Shown piece by piece: positions 32,180-37,444 of a stretch of DNA of 37,444 nucleotides. Within the stretch, counting starts at the first letter, position 1, and every line of letters begins with the position of its first letter. A model generated the notes under the pieces. That model saw only the letters and a program-made list of their open reading frames with translations, had not been told where the DNA came from and did no database searches. The DNA lies in the NCBI GenBank assembly GCA_025457965.1, contig JALOTJ010000027.1, forward strand, positions 1 through 37,444. The letters are read 5' to 3'. This DNA is from Spirochaetota bacterium (lineage in GTDB: Bacteria > Spirochaetota > UBA4802 > UBA5368). The position numbers and the translations under genes were made by a program.

Positions 32180-33916
32180 CTACCAGTTGTAAACCTGGTC
32201 CAGCTCCTCGTCCTTCATGGTCCAGGTGAGGTTATGCGGCGGCAGCTTCTCGGTCGAAAAAAAGCGCGGCAGGCGGTCGTGCTTGGCGCTGAAACCCGCC
32301 CTGGCGTTGAAATCGCGCTCCATCGAGAGTACTTTCTTGCCGAGCGCGGTGACGTCGTCCCCGGTCAGCGAGAGACCGTAGAAGGCGTTGATCATGTCCA
32401 CCAGCGCCTGGAAGGTCTCCGGCTGGTCGAGCACGGCGAAGGCGATGAACAGGCACATCCCGGTGGAGTCGATCGCCGCGGTGGCTATCTGGAGGTTGCG
32501 CGAGAGCTCCACCTGCCCCTCCGGCTTCAGCGGATCGACGAATCCGCCGACTTTCAGGATGTTGGTGGCCACGGCATAGCCGGCCGTGTGGTCCGCGCCC
32601 ATGGTGCTGGTGGCGTAGGTGACGCCGATGCCCTGCACCGTGCGCGGGTCATAGGCCGGAAGCGCCTGGCCCTTGACGACCGGGACGCGTTCCACGCCGA
32701 AGGCCTTGCCCGTAACCTCCGCGCCGCTTCCCAGGATGCGGCCCAGCGGCGTACCCTTTCCGACCTCCTCGACGAGCTTGAGCGCCCCCTCGCCGTCACC
32801 GAAGGGCAAAAGCCCGGCCTCCATGGCGACGCCTATCGTCACGCCCATCTCGATCGTGTCGACCCCGTAGTTGTCATCCAGAAAATCGAGCTTCGCAAGC
32901 GTGTCGGGATCGCTGATGCCGCAATTGCCGCCATGCGCCCAGACGGTTTCGTATTCTGGCTGCTTGGAGATGAAGTTGCCGTCCTTGTCGACGTAGGTCC
33001 CCGAGCACTGGATGACGCAGCCGGTGTGGCAGCCGTGCGTCGCCTTTCCTCCGCGCTTGGTCTCTATTTCGGCGAAGGTCTCGCCGCTTATCTTCGCCCC
33101 GTCCTTGTAGGAGCCTTCCTTGAAGTTATAGGTGGGATATCCCCCCGCCTCGCACAGGATGTTCGTCAGCACGTTCGTCCCGAATTTCGGCAGGGCCTGC
33201 CCGGTTACCGCGTGCGAGCGCAGTCCCTCGGTGAACTTGCGGTTGGCTTCCTTGAATTTCTCCGCGTCCTTCGGCTGGCGTATCTTGCTGTCGGCGGTGT
33301 CGATCACGATGACCTTGACCCCCTTGGCGCCCATCACCGCGCCGACGCCTCCGCGGCCCGCGTGGCGGCTGGGCCGTGTCTCCATGTCGGTTACCGCCAC
33401 CGACGCCGCGCCGAGTTTCATCTCGCCGGCCGGTCCGATTGAGATGCAGACGATCTTGTCGCCGTACTCGGCCTTCATTTTATTTACGAGATCGTAGTTG
33501 GGGAGCATCTTGAGGCTGTTGTCGACCGAGATCTTTACGCCCTTTTTGCTGATATAGATCTTATACAGGTCGTCCGTTGACGGCTTCCCTTCCAGTATCA
33601 CGGCGGCATACCCGTGACGGGCGAGCGCTATCCCCCCCTGGCCGCCCGAGTTCGCTTCTTTAATAGTGCCGGTGAGAGGGCTTTTGCATCCGACCGAAAG
33701 GCGTCCCGAAATAACCGCAGCCGACCCGGTAAGCATACCCGGTGCGATAACCAGCTTGTTCTCCGCACCCAGCGCATGGCACAGCGGAGGAACTTCCTTC
33801 GATACCACGGACGAGGTCATCGCCCGCCCGCCAAGGCCCGCGTAATCACCGAGGGGACCTTCGCTGACTTTAGGCCCTCCCTTGGCTCCCATGTCGATCC
33901 TGAGAATCTTATCCAT
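32180..33916 (-). CDS. aor: Aldehyde:ferredoxin oxidoreductase-family tungsten enzyme
   Basis: AOR-family enzymes oxidise aldehydes (or reduce carboxylic acids) with ferredoxin, using a bis-tungstopterin site and one 4Fe-4S cluster, in the cytoplasm of anaerobes. The 578-residue protein shows GLGGRAMTSSVVSKEVPPLC, SVGCKSPLTGTIKEANSGGQ and RPSRHAGRGGVGAVMGAKGVK, all typical pterin-binding regions. The cluster cysteines are Cys296, Cys300, Cys304 (CHTGCVIQC) and Cys488 (STGMCLF), so the first spacing is C-x3-C instead of the C-x2-C of Pyrococcus AOR. The start at 33916 (MDKILRIDMG) follows AGGAGG. Length is slightly under the usual ~600. The substrate cannot be told from sequence. Cofactor-related genes follow it and the predicted maturase is divergent. 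Confidence 0.93.
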   Translation of the reverse strand: MDKILRIDMGAKGGPKVSEGPLGDYAGLGGRAMTSSVVSKEVPPLCHALGAENKLVIAPGMLTGSAAVISGRLSVGCKSPLTGTIKEANSGGQGGIALARHGYAAVILEGKPSTDDLYKIYISKKGVKISVDNSLKMLPNYDLVNKMKAEYGDKIVCISIGPAGEMKLGAASVAVTDMETRPSRHAGRGGVGAVMGAKGVKVIVIDTADSKIRQPKDAEKFKEANRKFTEGLRSHAVTGQALPKFGTNVLTNILCEAGGYPTYNFKEGSYKDGAKISGETFAEIETKRGGKATHGCHTGCVIQCSGTYVDKDGNFISKQPEYETVWAHGGNCGISDPDTLAKLDFLDDNYGVDTIEMGVTIGVAMEAGLLPFGDGEGALKLVEEVGKGTPLGRILGSGAEVTGKAFGVERVPVVKGQALPAYDPRTVQGIGVTYATSTMGADHTAGYAVATNILKVGGFVDPLKPEGQVELSRNLQIATAAIDSTGMCLFIAFAVLDQPETFQALVDMINAFYGLSLTGDDVTALGKKVLSMERDFNARAGFSAKHDRLPRFFSTEKLPPHNLTWTMKDEELDQVYNW

Positions 33917-34122
33917 TGGCTCCCTCCTGAGATGAATTGGTGCGGCGGATACCACGGCGTGGTGAACTGGCTTCTGTCCCTCCCGCTCGAAGGGCAGATC
34001 CGAACCGCCATACATCCCGAGGGCTTGCCCGCCTGGGGCAATGGTCGCAATGGAAACGAGGTAGAGTCAATCCCTTGAATCGCGCGGAAATACGCGAGGG
34101 ATGCGCACACTTGAGTGAATGA

Positions 34123-34152
34123 AGTATGAAACCTGATTTTCAAATAAGTCAA
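34123..34152 (-). promoter_or_regulatory. Predicted promoter of aor
   Basis: On the minus strand TTGACT (34152-34147, five of six -35 bases) is followed after 18 bases by CATACT (34128-34123, four of six). The resulting leader to the start codon at 33916 is about 200 bases. Confidence 0.55.
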
Positions 34153-34186
34153 ATATTTTTATTTCATCATTTTACATTATTTGTCT

Positions 34187-34215
34187 TTGAAAAGTACTAT
34201 AGTATTTTATAGAAT
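34187..34215 (+). promoter_or_regulatory. Predicted sigma-70 promoter of the radical SAM gene
   Basis: TTGAAA (34187-34192), exactly 17 bases, TAGAAT (34210-34215); each hexamer keeps five of six consensus bases. It lies in AT-rich sequence about 185 bases before the GTG start. Confidence 0.7.
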
Positions 34216-34403
34216 TGTCCTGTTATCGTACCGGAGCATGCAGTGCGTCCCGCGCCGCGGGAGGGGACAGGCATAAGCCGCCGGATTTAGCGCCTTTGCC
34301 CGACGCGCCAAATCGCGGTATTCGTCCCGGGCCTTCCCGGCGTTCCGCGTAAAACCGCATCCGGCGCGGAGAGCCGGAGCGATTCCGGCGAGAAGGAGGT
34401 GCT
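34216..34403 (+). promoter_or_regulatory. GC-rich leader with several predicted stems, candidate cis-regulatory RNA
   Basis: Stems that can be drawn by eye: CCTGTT (34219-34224) with GACAGG (34266-34271), enclosing TCCCGC (34248-34253) with GCGGGA (34257-34262); CCGGG (34327-34331) with CCCGG (34336-34340); TCCGCG (34344-34349) with CGCGGA (34365-34370); GCCGGA (34373-34378) with TCCGGC (34384-34389). The last ends 3 bases before the ribosome-binding site AAGGAGGT (34393-34400), so it could control translation. Position ahead of a tungsten-enzyme maturase makes a cofactor-sensing riboswitch (the Moco/Tuco class) conceivable. I could not match the known consensus by eye, and GC-rich DNA forms stems by chance. 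Confidence 0.35.
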
Positions 34404-35711
34404 GTGGAAACGCATGCCGTAGCGGCGTTGAAGGATCATCCATCCAGGCTCTTCGTCGAGCTCACCACGCGGTGCAATCTGAAATGCGCCATGTGCGTAA
34501 AGCAGAGCGGTTCCGCGTGTATTCCCGAAGGCGACCTTTCGCGCGAGCACTTCGCCTCGCTCGAGGAGTGCATGGGCGGCCTCGAGGCGCTGGTGCTCAA
34601 CGGCATCGGCGAGCCCTTGCTCCATCCGGACCTCGAATACTTCATCGGCCGGGGCAGAGCGCTCATGCCGACGCGCTCGTGGGTGGGATTTCAAACCAAC
34701 GGATTTCTTCTGGACCAGGGACGCGCCGATTCGATCGTGGGGGCGGGCGCACGCCGCGTCTGCGTTTCGGTCGACGCCGCGTCCGCGGAGACCTTCGGTT
34801 CCGTGCGCGGCGTCGGCGACCCTTCGGTCACCGCTGGGGCGCTCGAGGCGCTTTCAAAGGCCGCGCGTGCGCAGGGAAGCAATGACTTCATGCCGGGGAT
34901 CGAGTTCGTGGCGATGCGCGACAACATCGACGAGCTCCCCGCCGTAATGGAATGGGGCGCTCGCCTGGGCATACGCTTCGCAATAATTACCCAGCTTCTA
35001 CCGTACGAGCCGGCGATGCTTGGCAAAACCGCATACGATACCAGCACCGATGCGGCGCTCTCCTTTTACGAAAAATGGCGACGCCGGGCGCTCGCCGAAA
35101 AGATCGACATCTCCCGCTATTACGACGTGTTCATGAAGTTCATCCGCAGCGACAAAGAAGAGCGGATCGTACGACACGTGGACGCCATGGTCGCCGACGC
35201 CGCCGCGCACGGAATATCCCTTAAGCTTGACGCCCTGCTGTCGCGGGATAAAGCGATGCTCGCGGCCGTTGAGACGGCCCTCACCCGGGCCGGGCGCATA
35301 GCCCGTGAGAACGGCATAGAGCTTACGCTGCCCGGTACGGTGCCGAAAAACCTTCGTCGCTGCGATTTTGTGGAAGAGGGCTCCGCTTTCGTATCCTGGG
35401 ACGGCAAGGTCCACCCCTGCCATTTCCTCTGGCACCGTTTCCAGTGCTACCTGGGCGGTGTCGCGAACAATATTAAGCCGATGGTCTTCGGCGACCTGGG
35501 TTGCGACGGCATTCTCGCCATATGGAACGCGACCGAATTCCGCGCGTTCAGGGAGAACGTCATCCGTTACAACTTTCCGTTCTGCTACGACTGCAGCCTG
35601 GCCCTGTGCGACCTCGTCCAGACCGAGGACTTTGAGCAGGACTGCTTCATCACGAGCGTCCCCTGCGCCTCCTGCCTCTGGTGTACGGGACTGTTCCACT
35701 GCCTGCGGTGA
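34404..35711 (+). CDS. Radical SAM/SPASM-like protein, probable tungsten oxidoreductase maturase
   Basis: A 435-residue radical SAM enzyme. The cluster motif CxxxCxxC is at Cys24-Cys28-Cys31 (TTRCNLKCAMC), followed by LVLNGIGEPLLHPDLEYFI, the glycine-rich SAM-binding element. C-terminal cysteines fit auxiliary Fe-S clusters: Cys320, Cys339 (HPCHF), Cys348, and then eight in the last 42 residues (394, 397, 402, 414, 421, 424, 427, 433). The layout and its position divergent from aor match what I recall of the tungsten-cofactor oxidoreductase radical SAM maturase family (TIGR04317). The start is GTG with a very strong AAGGAGGT only 3-4 bases upstream; no in-frame ATG is nearby. It presumably modifies or installs the AOR active site. 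A general SPASM peptide-modifying enzyme is the alternative. Confidence 0.85.
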   Translation: METHAVAALKDHPSRLFVELTTRCNLKCAMCVKQSGSACIPEGDLSREHFASLEECMGGLEALVLNGIGEPLLHPDLEYFIGRGRALMPTRSWVGFQTNGFLLDQGRADSIVGAGARRVCVSVDAASAETFGSVRGVGDPSVTAGALEALSKAARAQGSNDFMPGIEFVAMRDNIDELPAVMEWGARLGIRFAIITQLLPYEPAMLGKTAYDTSTDAALSFYEKWRRRALAEKIDISRYYDVFMKFIRSDKEERIVRHVDAMVADAAAHGISLKLDALLSRDKAMLAAVETALTRAGRIARENGIELTLPGTVPKNLRRCDFVEEGSAFVSWDGKVHPCHFLWHRFQCYLGGVANNIKPMVFGDLGCDGILAIWNATEFRAFRENVIRYNFPFCYDCSLALCDLVQTEDFEQDCFITSVPCASCLWCTGLFHCLR

Positions 35712-35744
35712 AGGCCCGGCGCACACGGGCGTTCACTCCCCGGG

Positions 35745-35773
35745 TTTACTTTATCTCCGGCTGTTAGTATATT
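35745..35773 (+). promoter_or_regulatory. Possible promoter of the pterin carbinolamine dehydratase gene
   Basis: TTTACT (35745-35750), 17-base spacer, TATATT (35768-35773; five of six -10 bases). It lies between the radical SAM stop and the dehydratase start. Confidence 0.45.
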
Positions 35774-35898
35774 TAATCATCAGTGTCAGGCAGATGGTCA
35801 TCCTGCGAATACCTATACCTCCACCCGGAGAATTCATGGGGTCGTGCGGTATTCACGGGGATGCACCGGATGCTGCGGTAATCAAAGCGGGTAGTATC

Positions 35899-36255
35899 AT
35901 GGAAAAGCTCGAATTAAAACAATGCACTCCCTGCAAGGCCGGGTCACCGCCCCTGGCCACCGGAGAGATCTTCATCCTCAGCCAGGGCGTTCACGGCTGG
36001 ACCATCGTGTCGGACCATCACATCGAAAAGGAATTCCCGTTCAGAGATTTTAAGGCCGCGCTGGATTTCGTCAACATCATCGGCGACATCGCGGAGCGCG
36101 AGGGGCACCATCCCGACCTGACGCTCTCCTGGGGAAGGGTTACTGCGAGGCTTTTCACCCACAAGATCGACGGCCTGCACGAGAACGATTTTATCATGGC
36201 GGCCAAGATCGACAGGGCATTCGGAGACGTTTCAGGCGCACCCTCCTCAGGCTGA
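35899..36255 (+). CDS. phhB: Pterin-4a-carbinolamine dehydratase family protein
   Basis: The family dehydrates 4a-hydroxytetrahydrobiopterin; in bacteria without aromatic amino acid hydroxylases, members have been proposed to act in molybdopterin-cofactor metabolism. The 118-residue protein opens MEKLELKQCTPCKAGSPPL, a common start in the family. It carries the signature EKEFPFRDFKAALDFVN, the catalytic GHHPDL (69-74) with WGRVTARLFTH, and the DGLHENDF ending with its conserved His and Asp. An in-frame ATG at 35836 has a better ribosome-binding site (GGAG, 5 bases) and would add 21 residues, so the true start is open. No phenylalanine hydroxylase gene is present; its place right after the tungsten maturase supports a pterin-cofactor role. 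Confidence 0.9.
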   Translation: MEKLELKQCTPCKAGSPPLATGEIFILSQGVHGWTIVSDHHIEKEFPFRDFKAALDFVNIIGDIAEREGHHPDLTLSWGRVTARLFTHKIDGLHENDFIMAAKIDRAFGDVSGAPSSG

Positions 36256-36479
36256 AACGGCAATAGGCCTGTCGTCCCGGTGAATGAAACGCCGAAATAT
36301 GGAGCGACCATGCGTCCAGACGGCCGATATCGGCAGGCGCCTCCTCCCTGCCCGATAAACGACCCGGGTGCCATGCGAAAAGAAATCACGGTCAGGGCTG
36401 TTTTTTTCTGGTTTTCGACAGGAACACCGCCGTATGCTGTCTCATTCCGGTACTACTACTAATCGCGGGGAAACCACAC

Positions 36480-37444
36480 ATGAAAACCACCGTCATCATC
36501 AGAAAGCTCGACGCGCCGCACCAGAGGGAGCCCTTCACGCGCTTCATGCCGCTCGGTGACGATATGGTGCGCGCCGTCCGCGGCGCCGTGAGGAGTATTT
36601 TCGACGAGCTCGGCGGGCCCACTCTCCTTAAGGAAAGCGGTGAGGTATACATCAAGCCCAACGCCGTCGACGCCAAGCCCTACAGCCACACCAGGGTCGA
36701 GGTGCTGCGCGAGATCATCGACTACTGGAAGCGCGCCGGCGCTAAAAAGATATACCTGTTCGAAAACGCCACGCAGGCGAACTTCACCCGGCTGGTCTAC
36801 CGCGCCGCAGGCTACACCCGCCTCTGCCGCGAGACCGGCGCCGTGCCCGTGTTCCTCGACGAGGAAAAGGGCCACGCGCTCGCCTTCACCGGCCGCGCCC
36901 CGGCCTCCGCCGCCAATCCCGACGGCTACGACCTGGCCTCCTTCAGCATGCCCGAGACCGTCATGAAGCTCATCCGCGAGCGCGAACGGCACCTCTACAT
37001 CAACGTGCCGAAGCTCAAGACCCATTCCATGGGCGTGGTGACGCTTGGCGTGAAGAACCAGTGGGGCTTCCCGATGCAGCGAAGCCGGGGCTATGACCAC
37101 AACTACAACCTGCCGCACAAGCTCGTCGACATCCTCGGCTACATCAGCCCCGACGTTACGCTCATCGAGGGGGTGGAGGGCACGATCCACGGCCACTACT
37201 TCGCCACGGCGCTCGCCGACCGCCAGGTGAAGCCCTTCCGCGTGCTGATAGCGGGCACGAACGTCGTCGCCGCCGACATCGTTGGCGCGCGCGTCTTCGG
37301 CCTCGGAATAAAGGACGTGCCGCACCTCGCGCTCGCTATCAAGCGGGGCCTCTCCAACGGCGTAAAGAGCGAGCGTGATGTTTCCCTGAGCGGTGACGTC
37401 AAAAGTTTAAAGAACATCGACCTGATCGGCGACATGCCTGCCTC
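36480..37444 (+). CDS. DUF362-family protein (3' truncated by window end)
   Basis: An open frame of 321 codons runs from ATG 36480 (MKTTVIIRKLDAPHQREPF) off the right edge. The diagnostic DUF362 segment is at about residues 175-195: YINVPKLKTHSMGVVTLGVK then NQWG. Other typical parts are VYIKPNAVDAKPYSHTRVE (60-78), IYLFENATQANF, and VTLIEGVEGTIHGHYF. DUF362 proteins are common in anaerobes, often fused to or next to ferredoxin-type Fe-S domains; their function is unknown. No Fe-S motif is seen in the visible part. A GGGGA about 9 bases upstream is the only ribosome-binding candidate. It lies 224 bp after the pterin dehydratase gene, with no clear terminator between, so membership of the tungsten island is possible but unproven. 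Confidence 0.9.
   Translation, partial: MKTTVIIRKLDAPHQREPFTRFMPLGDDMVRAVRGAVRSIFDELGGPTLLKESGEVYIKPNAVDAKPYSHTRVEVLREIIDYWKRAGAKKIYLFENATQANFTRLVYRAAGYTRLCRETGAVPVFLDEEKGHALAFTGRAPASAANPDGYDLASFSMPETVMKLIRERERHLYINVPKLKTHSMGVVTLGVKNQWGFPMQRSRGYDHNYNLPHKLVDILGYISPDVTLIEGVEGTIHGHYFATALADRQVKPFRVLIAGTNVVAADIVGARVFGLGIKDVPHLALAIKRGLSNGVKSERDVSLSGDVKSLKNIDLIGDMPA

Larger units (their letters stand above)
33917..34403. other. Divergent regulatory region between aor and the radical SAM gene
   Basis: A 487-base gap with no gene. The centre (34130-34215) is very AT-rich and holds two outward promoters: one for aor at 34152-34123 (minus) and one for the radical SAM gene at 34187-34215 (plus), their -35 elements about 35 bases apart. 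Both transcripts would have long leaders (about 200 and 185 bases). The plus-strand leader is GC-rich with several possible stems. In the minus-strand leader I see only weak potential for structure. Confidence 0.6.

Noticed and set aside
32117-33442. Open frame of 441 codons on the plus strand opposite aor
   Set aside because: Antisense shadow of the AOR gene; it also begins inside the aor terminator.
36280-36462. 60-codon plus-strand frame between the pterin dehydratase and DUF362 genes
   Set aside because: Low-complexity, Pro/Arg/Tyr-rich translation, no ribosome-binding site and no family resemblance.

Overview
The window is a chromosomal segment of a GC-rich (roughly 60% GC) Gram-negative, motile, probably anaerobic bacterium. 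Outer-membrane genes (TolC-type channel, an Lgt-like enzyme, MltD-type transglycosylase), a sodium-pumping NADH:quinone reductase subunit, a chemoreceptor, a ferredoxin-dependent tungsten aldehyde oxidoreductase, a DUF115/Maf-type protein and a signal peptidase with a long N-terminal extension together suggest Spirochaetota or a similar deep-branching lineage. That placement is an inference from gene content; no rRNA or other marker gene is present. I saw no mobile element, CRISPR array, tRNA or rRNA.

Layout. 2-799: 3' part of nqrF. 845-2101: membrane protein of unknown function with an EEISWGQR motif. 2315-9869 (minus): an eight-gene efflux operon reading HXXEE membrane protein, TetR regulator, TolC-type channel, HlyD-type adaptor, ABC ATPase, two ABC-2 permeases, second ABC ATPase. 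From tetR to the second permease every junction is a 4-base ATGA overlap. A strong promoter with a TetR-type palindrome lies in front. 10091-10843: lgt-like gene. 10861-15757 (minus): signal peptidase I, FtsI/SpoVD-type PASTA transpeptidase and a DUF115 protein. 15969-19008: a motor-less Helicase_C_3-type protein, a small unknown protein and a degenerate-receiver coiled-coil protein. 19256-21160: hybrid histidine kinase. 21207-23225: small unknown protein and an acyl-CoA synthetase. 23609-28452: MltD-type transglycosylase, PfkB kinase, GT4 glycosyltransferase, VOC/epimerase-like protein and flavin reductase-like protein. 28822-30378: chemoreceptor.

The most interesting part is 30384-36255, which reads as a tungsten-enzyme island. 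An aldehyde:ferredoxin oxidoreductase (AOR) family enzyme is transcribed on the minus strand, closed by a textbook terminator. It is followed by an unusual MoaD/ThiS-like protein with an internal Gly-Gly, a classical MoaD broken by a 5-bp tandem duplication (ATACT twice), and a MoeB/ThiF-like adenylyltransferase lacking the usual zinc and catalytic cysteines. Divergent from AOR is a Cys-rich radical SAM/SPASM protein resembling tungsten-oxidoreductase maturases, behind a near-consensus promoter and a leader with several predicted stems. A pterin-4a-carbinolamine dehydratase follows. These genes plausibly cooperate in making, sulfurating or inserting the tungstopterin cofactor of the AOR.

The window ends inside a DUF362 protein (36480 to the end). 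All functional calls rest on motif recognition by eye; no database search was run.
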